64,000 nt of DNA from assembly GCF_904846695.1 (NCBI RefSeq), contig NZ_CAJHBR010000014.1, forward strand, positions 1-64,000. The letters are read 5' to 3'. Below are positions 8,937-17,503 of the stretch, one piece after another. The notes under the pieces were generated by a model. The model was not told the DNA's origin and did no database searches. It was given only the letters and a program-made list of their open reading frames with translations. The first letter of the stretch is position 1, and each line of letters begins with the position of its first letter. This DNA comes from Psychrobacter urativorans. GTDB taxonomy: Bacteria > Pseudomonadota > Gammaproteobacteria > Pseudomonadales > Moraxellaceae. A program made the translations under genes and the position numbers.

Positions 8937-9857
8937 ATGCTAAAACTAATTTTCCGACGCATCTTAGAGGCAATCCCGACCTTATTTGTGCTGATAACCG
9001 TGTCCTTCTTTATGATGCGTTTAGCACCAGGCAGCCCTTTCACTGGTGAGCGTAATTTGCCGCCAGCGGTTATGGCTAATATTGAAGCGAAGTATCACCT
9101 CAACGATCCCATGTGGTTACAGTATATTAATTACCTAAAGCAGTTGGCAGTGGGCGATTTTGGACCATCTTTTAAGTATAAAGACCATACCGTCAATGAG
9201 CTACTGTCGCAGTCGTTTCCAGTATCTATGGAGCTAGGCTTATATGCTTTTATACTAGCATTAGTATTGGGGTTGGCCTTTGGCATTATTGCGGCACTAA
9301 AACAAAACTCTTGGCTAGACTACGTGCTCATGGCCTTTGCAATGACTGGGGTGGTGATTCCAAGCTTTGTAAAAGCGCCATTACTAGTACTTATTTTTGC
9401 CATTCTTTTGCAATGGTTACCAGCAGGGGGCTGGAATGATGGGGCGCTTCCTAATCTAGTATTACCAGTCACCGCTTTGGCGCTGGCTTACGTTGCCAGT
9501 ATCGCCCGCATCATGAGGGGCTCGATGATTGAGGTGATGAACAGTCAATATATTCGCACCGCAAAATCAAAAGGCCTACCGATGCGCCAAATCGTGATGA
9601 AGCATGCATTACGACCCGCTATGCTGCCGGTTATCTCCTATTTAGGCCCAGCCTTTGTCGGTATTATCACGGGCTCTATCGTGATTGAGACTATTTTTGG
9701 TCTGCCAGGTATCGGACAGTTATTCGTCAATGGTGCGCTTAATCGAGATTATGGTGTGGTGCTTAGTTTGACTATCTTGGTGGGCGTGTTGACTATTACT
9801 TTTAACGCTATCGTCGATATTCTGTACGCGGTAATTGATCCAAAAATTCAATACTAA
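8937..9857 (+). CDS. oppB: Oligopeptide ABC transporter permease OppB
   Basis: Inner-membrane permease subunit that pairs with OppC to form the peptide channel. From the ATG at 8937 the protein is 306 residues, the same as E. coli OppB, and its start MLKLIFRRILEAIPT aligns with that protein. A TTG 54 bp upstream would add a non-homologous leader and is rejected. Features include six membrane helices, the conserved RLAPGSPFTGER segment and the EAA loop near residues 205-220 that contacts the ATPases. AGAGG precedes the start. It is the second gene of the operon. Confidence 0.93.
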   Translation: MLKLIFRRILEAIPTLFVLITVSFFMMRLAPGSPFTGERNLPPAVMANIEAKYHLNDPMWLQYINYLKQLAVGDFGPSFKYKDHTVNELLSQSFPVSMELGLYAFILALVLGLAFGIIAALKQNSWLDYVLMAFAMTGVVIPSFVKAPLLVLIFAILLQWLPAGGWNDGALPNLVLPVTALALAYVASIARIMRGSMIEVMNSQYIRTAKSKGLPMRQIVMKHALRPAMLPVISYLGPAFVGIITGSIVIETIFGLPGIGQLFVNGALNRDYGVVLSLTILVGVLTITFNAIVDILYAVIDPKIQY

Positions 9858-9960
9858 GTGTGATATTGGACTAGGGCATGCAACAGTATGGCTAGTACTT
9901 CATTGCCGTTTTACACATTCTATTCATTGCTATGTTAAATAAATGATTACAAGGACGACT

Positions 9961-10866
9961 ATGAGCCTTACAGCAGATAAGCCAACCGCTCTACTAGACG
10001 AGCCGGCCAAGGAAATTAAAGGCCGCAGTCTTTTGCAAGATGCCAAGCGCCGTTTTTATCGTAATAAGGCCGCAGTCGCCAGCCTATTTATATTATTACT
10101 GATTGGGGCTTTTGTTATATTCGTGCCGATGCTAGCGCCTTTTGGCTATGCTGAGACCGACTGGAACTTTATGCAAGCTGCCCCTGCTATCGATAATAAG
10201 CATTACTTCGGTACCGATACACTCGGTCGCGACTTATTAGTGCGAACCGCGGTCGGTGGTCGTATCTCGTTATTAGTTGGGATAGCTGGCGCTACAGTGG
10301 CAGTGATTTTTGGGACCATATATGGAGCGACCTCAGGGTACTTAGGGGGCAAGGTTGACTCGGTGATGATGCGAGTATTAGAGATTCTAAGCGCCTTTCC
10401 TTTTATGTTCTTTGTGATCTTATTGGTTACCATCTTTGGACGTAACCTTATCTTAATCTTTGTGGCAATTGGGCTAGTCTCTTGGTTAGATGTTGCCCGT
10501 ATCGTCCGTGGACAGACCCTTAGTTTGAAGAGTAAAGAGTTTATTGAAGCGGCGCATGTCGGCGGGGTTTCAGGCTTCAATATTATCCTGCGTCATATCG
10601 TACCTAATGTACTGGGTGTGGTAGTGGTCTATGCCTCTTTATTAGTACCAACGATGATTTTGTTTGAGTCATTTTTAAGCTTCTTAGGTCTAGGGGTGCA
10701 AGAGCCGATGACCAGTTGGGGCGCGCTGTTGCAAGAAGGCTCTAAAACTATGCAAGTAGCGCCTTGGCAGATTTTGATTCCTTCAGTTTTTTTGGTTATT
10801 ACTTTATTTTGCTTTAACTTTATTGGCGATGGGCTGCGTGATGCGTTTGATCCCAAAGACCGTTAG
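9961..10866 (+). CDS. oppC: Oligopeptide ABC transporter permease OppC
   Basis: Second inner-membrane permease of the Opp importer. It carries the family blocks GTDTLGRDLLVR, YLGGKVDSVMMR and ARIVRGQTLSLKSKEF (EAA loop), and ends in DGLRDAFDPKDR as in E. coli OppC. I chose the ATG at 9961 because AAGGA sits seven bases before it. An in-frame ATG at 9943 has no such site. The resulting 301 residues match the family. About 100 bp separate it from oppB, and it is followed after 12 bp by oppD. Confidence 0.92.
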   Translation: MSLTADKPTALLDEPAKEIKGRSLLQDAKRRFYRNKAAVASLFILLLIGAFVIFVPMLAPFGYAETDWNFMQAAPAIDNKHYFGTDTLGRDLLVRTAVGGRISLLVGIAGATVAVIFGTIYGATSGYLGGKVDSVMMRVLEILSAFPFMFFVILLVTIFGRNLILIFVAIGLVSWLDVARIVRGQTLSLKSKEFIEAAHVGGVSGFNIILRHIVPNVLGVVVVYASLLVPTMILFESFLSFLGLGVQEPMTSWGALLQEGSKTMQVAPWQILIPSVFLVITLFCFNFIGDGLRDAFDPKDR

Positions 10867-10878
10867 GAGGCTGACATC

Positions 10879-11994
10879 ATGGCAACTCACAATGTTAATA
10901 GTACACCTATAAAAATAGACTCTACTATTATTAATACAGGCGCTGATTCGGTCTTTCACCATCAGCGTAACCCTGCAGATAGTCTATTAGCCGTTAAAGA
11001 TTTATCGGTTCAGTTCACTACTGAAGATGGACTAGTAACGGCCGTTAATGGCTTAAATTTCAACCTGCACCAAGGCGAGACCTTAGGTATCGTTGGTGAG
11101 TCCGGCTCAGGTAAATCGCAGACTGCGTTTGCCATTATGGGACTGCTTGCCAATAATGGTCACGCAAAAGGTTCGGTACTCTTTGAAGGCAATGAGCTGC
11201 TTGGCTTGTCACAAAAAGCACTGAATAAAATTCGCGCTGAACAAATCGCTATGATTTTTCAAGATCCAATGACTTCCTTGAATCCTTATATGAAGATAGG
11301 CAATCAGCTTGCTGAAGTATTGACCTTGCATAAAGGCATGAGCAAAAAAGAAGCGTGGGCTGAGTCAGTACGAATGTTGGATGCAGTTAAGATCCCAGAG
11401 GCCAAAAAGCGTATTAACATGTATCCGCATGAGTTCTCAGGTGGTATGCGCCAGCGAGTTATGATTGCGATGGCGCTGCTATGTCGGCCCAAGTTATTGG
11501 TTGCCGATGAGCCAACGACCGCCCTTGATGTCACAGTGCAAGCGCAGATTATGGTGCTGTTAAACGAGCTAAAACGTGATTTTGGCACGACCATTATTAT
11601 GATTACCCATGATTTAGGAGTGGTCGCTGGCATTTGTGATCGAGTGCTAGTGATGTATGCAGGTCGCACGATGGCCTATGGGCAAACCGATGAGATTTTT
11701 TATACGCCCACTCACCCTTATACTATAGGGCTGCTGAAGGCTATTCCACGTTTGGATGATAAAGGGGGCAAGCTTGAGACTATTCCGGGCAGTCCACCAA
11801 ACCTGTTAGACTTACCTGCCGGTTGTCCTTTTTATGAGCGCTGTGGGCATGCGATGGATATTTGCCGTGATACGCCGCCGCCGCTGGAGTTTTTACCACA
11901 TGAGCGTCAGCGCGCCTGTCACTGGCAACCTGAAATCCAAATTGACGACTCAGCGACTAGCACCACTAACACTGCTTCAGGGATAGAGGGGTAA
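10879..11994 (+). CDS. oppD: Oligopeptide ABC transporter ATPase OppD
   Basis: Cytoplasmic ATPase of the Opp importer. It shows Walker A GESGSGKS, the signature SGGMRQR, Walker B LLVADEPT and the H-loop ITHDLG. The C-terminal OppD/F domain carries conserved cysteines ([14 protein letters not shown]), a feature of this family. Its N-terminus has about 40 residues before the first ABC strand, a little longer than usual. A strong AGGAGG lies upstream of the start, and oppF follows after three bases. Confidence 0.94.
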   Translation: MATHNVNSTPIKIDSTIINTGADSVFHHQRNPADSLLAVKDLSVQFTTEDGLVTAVNGLNFNLHQGETLGIVGESGSGKSQTAFAIMGLLANNGHAKGSVLFEGNELLGLSQKALNKIRAEQIAMIFQDPMTSLNPYMKIGNQLAEVLTLHKGMSKKEAWAESVRMLDAVKIPEAKKRINMYPHEFSGGMRQRVMIAMALLCRPKLLVADEPTTALDVTVQAQIMVLLNELKRDFGTTIIMITHDLGVVAGICDRVLVMYAGRTMAYGQTDEIFYTPTHPYTIGLLKAIPRLDDKGGKLETIPGSPPNLLDLPAGCPFYERCGHAMDICRDTPPPLEFLPHERQRACHWQPEIQIDDSATSTTNTASGIEG

Positions 11995-11997
11995 GGT

Positions 11998-13032
11998 ATG
12001 ACTATCACCACACAAGATTCAATTAGCACTAATAGCACTCATCAAATCCCGTTGCTAAAAGTAAAGGACGTACATACGACTTTTAATATTAAACAGCAAG
12101 GGGCTTACTTTTGGCAAAAGCCTGCCACTCTAAAAGCAGTCAATGGCGTATCGTTTGAGTTGTTTGCTGGCGAGACCTTAGGCGTAGTAGGAGAGTCGGG
12201 CTGTGGTAAATCAACGCTTGCTCGGACTATTATCGGCTTGATCCAAGCTGATTCTGGCAGTATTAAGTTCTATGATGAAGAGATGGTCGGTGCTTCTAAA
12301 AAGACCATGAGAATCAAGCGTAAAGACATTCAAATGATCTTTCAAGACCCGTTAGCGTCGCTTAATCCGCGCATGACGGTAGGTGATATTATCGCTGAGC
12401 CACTACGCACTTATTATCCAAAAATGAAAAAGCCTGAAGTGCAAAGTGAAGTACGCGCTATTATGAAAAAGGTTGGTCTGCTATCTAATCAGATCAACCG
12501 CTATCCGCATGAGTTTTCAGGCGGTCAGTGTCAGCGTATTGGTATTGCGCGCGCCCTGATATTGAAACCCAAAATCATCATCTGTGATGAGCCAGTTTCC
12601 GCTTTGGATGTCTCCATTCAAGCGCAGGTCATTAACTTATTACAAGAAGTACAACAAGAGATGGGGCTGGCACTGATCTTTATCGCTCACGATTTATCAG
12701 TGGTCAAGCATATTGCTGATCGTGTACTAGTCATGTATTTAGGCCATGCAGTTGAGCTCGGCGTGGACAAAGCCGTGTATGGCAACCCAACCCATCCTTA
12801 TACCCAAGCGCTGATGTCGGCTGTGCCGTTACCTGATCCTATTGCTGAGCGTAATAAAACTATTCAGTTGTTAGAAGGTGATTTACCAAGTCCGATTAAT
12901 CCACCGTCAGGTTGTGTTTTTCGTACCCGCTGTCCAATAGCTGATGCAGAATGTGCTCAGATTAAACCGGTGTTAGAAGGCACTTTAGAACATCGTGTGG
13001 CTTGTTTAAAGAACAAGGTTGTAGCAGCTTAA
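11998..13032 (+). CDS. oppF: Oligopeptide ABC transporter ATPase OppF
   Basis: Second cytoplasmic ATPase, forming a heterodimer with OppD under OppBC. Motifs are Walker A GESGCGKS, signature SGGQCQRIGIARAL, Walker B IIICDEPVSALD and H-loop IAHDLS. The C-terminal extension contains CVFRTRCPIADAEC. Its length of 344 is normal. It is the last gene of oppABCDF; no strong intrinsic terminator is evident, and degenerate repeats follow. Confidence 0.94.
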   Translation: MTITTQDSISTNSTHQIPLLKVKDVHTTFNIKQQGAYFWQKPATLKAVNGVSFELFAGETLGVVGESGCGKSTLARTIIGLIQADSGSIKFYDEEMVGASKKTMRIKRKDIQMIFQDPLASLNPRMTVGDIIAEPLRTYYPKMKKPEVQSEVRAIMKKVGLLSNQINRYPHEFSGGQCQRIGIARALILKPKIIICDEPVSALDVSIQAQVINLLQEVQQEMGLALIFIAHDLSVVKHIADRVLVMYLGHAVELGVDKAVYGNPTHPYTQALMSAVPLPDPIAERNKTIQLLEGDLPSPINPPSGCVFRTRCPIADAECAQIKPVLEGTLEHRVACLKNKVVAA

Positions 13033-13120
13033 TCGGTTGATCCTAGTCCCTTAAACTTAGCCACTTAAACTTAACCACTTAAGCTCAATCAGTTGAGCTC
13101 AATCGGTTGAGCTTAGTCAT
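13031..13120. repeat. Degenerate short repeats downstream of oppF
   Basis: The stretch contains AATCGGTTGA (13031), AATCAGTTGAGC and AATCGGTTGAGC, mixed with three CTTAAACTTA/ACTTAAG-like units. It looks like a decayed tandem array; no function can be assigned. Confidence 0.5.
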
Positions 13121-13253
13121 ATGAGACCATTGAGTGCTTTGCAACAGCGAGAGTATGGCGGGTAGATTAATAGATTAGTGGTTTTGTTTTAATTATATAG
13201 GGTGTATCGACTGCAGCCTATATGATTATTCACTCATAACAATAATTAAAATC

Positions 13254-13281
13254 AACAATCAACAATCAACAATCAACAATC
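13254..13281. repeat. 7-bp tandem repeat (AACAATC x4)
   Basis: Four perfect AACAATC units run up to the stop codon of the DinB-like gene, with further imperfect units beyond inside its last codons. The repeat lies in the 3' region of that gene, so length change would mainly affect its 3' untranslated part. Confidence 0.75.
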
Positions 13282-13831
13282 AAACATCAGCAATCAACAT
13301 CAATAAATCTGTCTCACCAATATCAATACCAGCTTGATTTAGTAGCGTCGTTACTTGCCCACGATGATGAGTTTGGTGGTTAAAAAAGTGCTGAAGTAGC
13401 ATCGAAAAGGGTTTGTTATACACTAAGTTTTTAGTATTAATATAAGTTAATACTTTTGCATAATCTCTTTCTAGGGTTTGTTCAATGAACTCAATGATGA
13501 GCTTATCTAGCGCTTGTCTATTATTAATAAACTCTGATTTACTAAGATATAAGGTTTGGGTAAGTGTGGTTATGGAAGGGAAGTCTGCTAAAGATTGCGA
13601 GGTTTGAGTGGAGTGACTGACATCGATATCTACAAGGTTAGCATCGGCAGTAAAACGTCTTAACCACAGTAAGTCGCCAGCCATTAGATGGTTTAGCGTC
13701 CCTAATATGGAGTGAAAAAATGCCTGGTTATCCTTCCATAGAGCATCCTCAGAAAGGTCAGCAAGACTATCATTGATCTTTTGATTCATAACGGCATTGT
13801 AATTTGCCAGTAGTGAAAAGTGTAATTTCAT
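13280..13831 (-). CDS. DinB family protein
   Basis: A 183-residue four-helix-bundle protein of the DinB/YfiT superfamily. The metal-binding histidines are visible: His in LGTLNHLMAGD near residue 48 and the pair in FFNHQTHHRGQ near residues 150-155. Family members are cytoplasmic metal-dependent enzymes (for example thiol transferases) or of unknown role; the substrate cannot be told. The ATG at 13831 is preferred over an adjacent GTG. Transcription runs away from the DUF2798 gene upstream. Confidence 0.8.
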   Translation of the reverse strand: MKLHFSLLANYNAVMNQKINDSLADLSEDALWKDNQAFFHSILGTLNHLMAGDLLWLRRFTADANLVDIDVSHSTQTSQSLADFPSITTLTQTLYLSKSEFINNRQALDKLIIEFIEQTLERDYAKVLTYINTKNLVYNKPFSMLLQHFFNHQTHHRGQVTTLLNQAGIDIGETDLLMLIADV

Positions 13832-13872
13832 CACCGTTGCTTCCTAAAGTTTCTGCTTAGTATGGAACCCAT

Positions 13873-14127
13873 TCAATAAAACTCAATCCGACTCAGGACG
13901 TGCTCCTGCACAAAGTAGGCGCAGACATAAGCGCTTGGCCAAGCAAAGACAAAGGCCAATCCCCACGACTGCAATAAGATCATAAAAAACCCATCATGAA
14001 TGCCCGTTTTTACGGTAATAAGGGCCGCTGAGATAATCAGTGACATCATCATTGCCATCAGGCCAGTGAAGATTAGTCGATAATACTTACGGCGGGTACG
14101 TATTCTAAAGGTAGGGGATGCGGACAT
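13873..14127 (-). CDS. DUF2798 domain-containing small membrane protein
   Basis: A small protein with two transmembrane helices and the family blocks KYYRLIFTGLMAMMMS and WGLAFVFAWPSAY typical of DUF2798. The function is unknown. An ATG at 14127 (84 residues) has a purine-rich GAG ahead of it. The upstream ATG at 14166 would add 13 residues without a ribosome-binding site. It lies 40 bp upstream of the DinB-like gene in the same direction, so the two may share a transcript. Confidence 0.72.
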   Translation of the reverse strand: MSASPTFRIRTRRKYYRLIFTGLMAMMMSLIISAALITVKTGIHDGFFMILLQSWGLAFVFAWPSAYVCAYFVQEHVLSRIEFY

Positions 14128-14218
14128 AATTGCGCTCAATTTGATATTTTGATAGTTAGTTACCATGGTTTTAATCTACTAAAGATTAAGATTATAGTGC
14201 TATTGGATACTTAGTTCA

Positions 14219-14492
14219 CTATGACTGAGATGCATCGTATTATCTATGCAAAACTATGCCAAGAGCAAATATTAGCTAACTCACATGACTGTTATATTGC
14301 GGCTACATTGCAGCGCTTAAGCAGCGGGCTACGCAAGTTGCTGAGGGCGTAATATTAGGCTGCACTGAGATTGGACTGCTAATCAAACCAGCAGACCGCC
14401 CAATCCCCATATTTGATACTACTGCTATCCATGCGCCAGCAGTAGAATTTTTATTGAAAAGTACCAATATGGACTACGCTACTAGCGTTTAG
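14219..14492 (+). pseudogene. Aspartate/glutamate racemase family, decayed C-terminal fragment
   Basis: Two frames together give the C-terminal third of an Asp/Glu racemase. First comes MHRIIYAKLCQEQIL up to about 14330. After a frameshift comes EGVILGCTEIGLLI, the motif around the second catalytic cysteine of YgeA-type racemases, followed by IPIFDTTAIHA and a stop at 14490-14492. The N-terminal two thirds, including the first catalytic cysteine, are missing. The fragment overlaps the 3' end of the opposite-strand MATE gene by 11 bp. It cannot encode an active enzyme. Confidence 0.75.
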
Positions 14493-16044
14493 ATTTATTG
14501 AGTTGATGGATTCTATGAATTCTATGAATTCTGCGATGCAAGTTCACCACACGACGTAGAGGGGAGCGCTTCCACGAAGTGGTCGGTAAAATATCGCGAC
14601 ACGACGCGCTAGTGCCGGTATTAGCACGAAACGCTTCAGACCTTTGCGCCGCTTCTTCTGCAGATAGATTTTTGCCTTGGCGCCAGCCACCGTGCATATA
14701 TAGTCCTAACCCCATTAGGGCAGTGGCTACCATACCTGCTGGAAACGACCACCAAAGCGCATCCGTTCCCAGTAGGGGAGAAAGCCCGAAAGCGAATCCA
14801 AGACGCACGGGGTACATTGAAATGACCATAACGATCAGCGGCCAAATCACGTAGCCGTTCGCCCGCATGGTACCGAACAGCACCTGTGCTACGCCAAAGA
14901 ACAGATAGCCCCATGTCGCCACTATTTGGATATGGCGCCCGATCGGTATGGCTTTACTGTCACTGCCAAGAAAAAACCCAAGAAGGTTTTCATCAAAAAT
15001 AGTCAGCAGCACAATAATAAAACCTGTCAGTACTAAGTTAAAAATAAGCCCCCAGCGGGTGATGCCCGAAATCCTATTCCATTGATTAGCACCGATGTTC
15101 TGGGCAGCCATGGCACTAGCCGCGGCACTTAACGCCATAGCGGGCATCTGCACGTAGGTCCAAAGCTGTTGGGTGGCGCTATAAGCGGCTGTCGTCTGTA
15201 CACCTTCACGGTTTATCAACGACAGCATAGTCAACGCCGCTGAAGAGATGACGATCATCTGCAGGCCCATTGGCAAGCCTTTTGACACCATTGATTTCAT
15301 GATGTTTCGGTTAGCGCGCAAAAAGCGAAGCTCCGGCATCTTAAGTGCCAGTATAGAGCCACGAAAGTACATGGTGATGACCATGCCAATAAGCGCTAGG
15401 GTGTTTGCGACAGCGGTGGCAAAGGCTGCGCCAAATATGCCCCATTCGGGAAAGGGGCCTAATCCCAAAATGAGCGTTGGGGTCAAAATCAGGTCAATAA
15501 TGACCGATATAATGATAAACCAAAGCGGCGTCGTGGAATCGCCAGTACCACGCAATGCCATCATTATTAACGTAAACGTTAAAGTAGTAGGCATCGCAAT
15601 AAAGATCATCCGCATATAAGTCAGAGCAAGATCTACAGCACTAGGAGGCGTACCCAGCAGATCAAGTAGCATCGGCGCAAATATCCAGCCGCCAGCCGCC
15701 ACTATTATACTTATTGGAATAATACTACCTAGCGCTGTCCCCATGGTTCTCTTGACCATAGTATCGTCGCGGCTGCCCATTGCTTGACCAATCAAGATAG
15801 TGGATGCCATACCGAAACCAAAAACGAAGGAGATCAGTATAAACATCAATATATTGCCATTCGCCGTTGCCGCCAACGCTTCTTCACCTAAAAATCGACC
15901 TACCCAAATGGCATTGATCGATCCGTTTAACGACTGTAGGGCCGACGATCCCAGTGTTGGCAGTGCGAACAACAGCATGGTTTTAGGGATTGATCCTTTG
16001 GTAAGGTCACGCCGTTTGTCAGTGGGAGTACTAGGGTTACTCAA
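14482..16044 (-). CDS. MATE family multidrug/Na+ antiporter
   Basis: Inner-membrane exporter of the MATE family (NorM-like), expected to expel cationic drugs or metabolites in exchange for Na+ or H+. There are twelve hydrophobic segments in two similar halves. The N-terminal block ALPTLGSSALQSLNGSINAIWVGR is typical. At 520 residues it is about 50 longer than usual. The last ~25 residues are basic and include HRI repeated three times, encoded by a 9-bp tandem repeat, and look like read-through into noncoding DNA. The gene appears richer in GC than its neighbours and is bordered by a racemase relic, hinting at transfer or rearrangement. Confidence 0.88.
   Translation of the reverse strand: MSNPSTPTDKRRDLTKGSIPKTMLLFALPTLGSSALQSLNGSINAIWVGRFLGEEALAATANGNILMFILISFVFGFGMASTILIGQAMGSRDDTMVKRTMGTALGSIIPISIIVAAGGWIFAPMLLDLLGTPPSAVDLALTYMRMIFIAMPTTLTFTLIMMALRGTGDSTTPLWFIIISVIIDLILTPTLILGLGPFPEWGIFGAAFATAVANTLALIGMVITMYFRGSILALKMPELRFLRANRNIMKSMVSKGLPMGLQMIVISSAALTMLSLINREGVQTTAAYSATQQLWTYVQMPAMALSAAASAMAAQNIGANQWNRISGITRWGLIFNLVLTGFIIVLLTIFDENLLGFFLGSDSKAIPIGRHIQIVATWGYLFFGVAQVLFGTMRANGYVIWPLIVMVISMYPVRLGFAFGLSPLLGTDALWWSFPAGMVATALMGLGLYMHGGWRQGKNLSAEEAAQRSEAFRANTGTSASCRDILPTTSWKRSPLRRVVNLHRRIHRIHRIHQLNKSKR
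14508..14532. repeat. 9-bp tandem repeat in the MATE gene 3' end
   Basis: TTCTATGAA-type units repeat almost three times and encode the (HRI)3 tail of the MATE protein. Gain or loss of a unit keeps the reading frame. Confidence 0.7.
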
Positions 16045-16283
16045 GGTGCATCCTTTTATGCCATTCCAGTTGTTTTCGGTTGGCTTTTCAATTTACGATA
16101 AAAACGCTTATTATAAATGACATCATTCATTCTATCTTGATTAAAAAGGTAATCAGTTCAGCGGTAGTGTTGTTTATTAATACAGAGGAATAATGTTTTG
16201 ACTACGAAGTTATAAATTAAAAAGTCTAAGCAGGAGTTTACCTTTAAGATTGTCATTAAAATTCATTTGTAGGAAGATTTTTA

Positions 16284-17231
16284 ATGCTATTAACACGTTT
16301 AGCTCTCGCCACTATCTTTAGTGTGTCAGTCGTAGGTTGTACGACTGCTCCTAATACCCTCGCTGTTTCTACTACTCAAAAGCTCGTGCAGTACGAACGT
16401 AATAAATCAGATCTTGATATAAAGACCTTTACTTTAGCCTCAGGTGATAAATTAACTTACGCTGAGAATGTCAATGTGACTGGCGAGCCTTTACTACTGA
16501 TTCATGGCTTTGGCGGTAATAAAGACAACTTTACGCGCATAGCGAATCAATTAGACAGCTATCACCTTATTATTCCTGATTTACTCGGTTTTGGTAATTC
16601 TAGTAAGCCAATGGCGGCCGATTATCGCGCTGATGCTCAAGCTGAGCGTTTGCATGAGCTGTTGCAAGCCAAAGGTGTGGCTTCTAACATTCACGTCGCT
16701 GGTAACTCGATGGGCGGCGCGATCAGTGTGGCTTATGCTGCCAAGTATCCGCAAGATGTCAAGAGTCTATGGCTGATAGACAGCGCAGGGTTTTGGTCAG
16801 CAGGATTGCCAAAATCGCTTGAGGGCGCGACGCTTGAGAATAATCCGCTACTGATCACTAAGACAGAAGATATTTATGGCTTATATAATTTTGTTATGTA
16901 TAAGCCGCCCTATATACCAAAGTCGGTAAAAGCGGTGTTTGCACAAGAGAGAATCGCTAATAAAGAGCTAGATGCCAAAATCCTTGAGCAAATCGTCATG
17001 GATAATGTAGAGGAGCGCGCCAAAGTCATCGCTGAGTATGATATTCCAACGTTGGTGGTTTGGGGAGATAAGGATCGGGTTATCAAGCCTGAAACGACTG
17101 AGCTCATTAAAGATATTATCCCGCAAGCAGAGGTTATCATGATGCCAAATATTGGTCATGTGCCGATGATTGAGGCGGTAAAACAGACAGCTAGTGATTA
17201 TAAGAAGTTTCGGACGGGGTTAAATGAGTAG
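16284..17231 (+). CDS. Lipase-like alpha/beta hydrolase lipoprotein
   Basis: A 315-residue alpha/beta-fold hydrolase with a signal peptide ending in lipobox VVGC (Cys19), so probably an outer-membrane or periplasmic lipoprotein. The oxyanion region HGFGGNKDNF, nucleophile elbow GNSMGG (Ser142), acid in VVWGDKD and catalytic His in NIGHVP (His292) are all present. It resembles the Lip3-type lipases/esterases described from cold-adapted Moraxella and Psychrobacter, so short- or medium-chain ester hydrolysis is likely; the substrate is inferred. AGGAAG stands eight bases before the ATG. It is transcribed alone. Confidence 0.88.
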   Translation: MLLTRLALATIFSVSVVGCTTAPNTLAVSTTQKLVQYERNKSDLDIKTFTLASGDKLTYAENVNVTGEPLLLIHGFGGNKDNFTRIANQLDSYHLIIPDLLGFGNSSKPMAADYRADAQAERLHELLQAKGVASNIHVAGNSMGGAISVAYAAKYPQDVKSLWLIDSAGFWSAGLPKSLEGATLENNPLLITKTEDIYGLYNFVMYKPPYIPKSVKAVFAQERIANKELDAKILEQIVMDNVEERAKVIAEYDIPTLVVWGDKDRVIKPETTELIKDIIPQAEVIMMPNIGHVPMIEAVKQTASDYKKFRTGLNE

Positions 17232-17263
17232 CTATTCCCGCTTTACGCTACTATCTTAGCTGC

Positions 17264-17380
17264 CACTGTGGCGGTGACTAATAGGCAGTCGTGCTCCTGT
17301 TGCCTCGATATCCCGCCTGCCTAAGTCCCCGCAACACAGTGTCGAGCTAAGTATATCCGCTACAATCAGGGCTAAACCGC
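17264..17380. ncRNA. Structured hairpin element, copy 1
   Basis: Outer arms CACTGTG/CACAGTG (17264-17270, 17335-17341) enclose inner arms TAGGCAG/CTGCCTA (17282-17288, 17317-17323). The joints are of equal length (11 bases each), and the loop is 28 bases. GCGG and CCGC in the joints can pair as well. A related element at 53581-53698 keeps the same lengths and pairing although both stems differ in sequence. Conserved parts are GCGGT-ACTA, TCCTGT, CTCGATA, CCGCAA and a 24-base 3' block (17357-17380, 20 of 24 identical). This covariation indicates selection on a fold, as RNA or as single-stranded DNA. Strand and family are unknown. Confidence 0.55.
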
Positions 17381-17413
17381 ATCCCAAGTAACCCTTTGCT
17401 GTTTTCAACAGAG

Positions 17414-17489
17414 TTAACTACAGATTTGTAGTTAAAAGTTTTGACTATGGATTTGTAGTTAAGTATTATGACTATAACTTTGTAGTCAA
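17414..17489. promoter_or_regulatory. Three 22-bp palindromes at 27-bp spacing (operator or iteron array)
   Basis: Sites at 17414-17435, 17441-17462 and 17468-17489 share the approximate consensus TTgACTAyrgaTTTGTAGTtAA. Arms such as TTAACTAC/GTAGTTAA are separated by six bases. Starts are exactly 27 bp apart, and the last site ends 14 bp before the ATG of the first ATPase gene. A dimeric regulator binding cooperatively across the promoter is the simplest reading; replication-type iterons are the alternative. Confidence 0.7.
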
Positions 17490-17503
17490 CTAGGAATAGG
17501 AAG

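Noticed and set aside
17261-17345. Hairpin element as a cobalamin riboswitch (CCCCGCAAC resembles a B12-riboswitch segment)
   Set aside because: The segment is preceded by the wrong helices, no B12 box at proper distance is evident, and no cobalamin gene follows. Copy 2 lacks the CCCC run.
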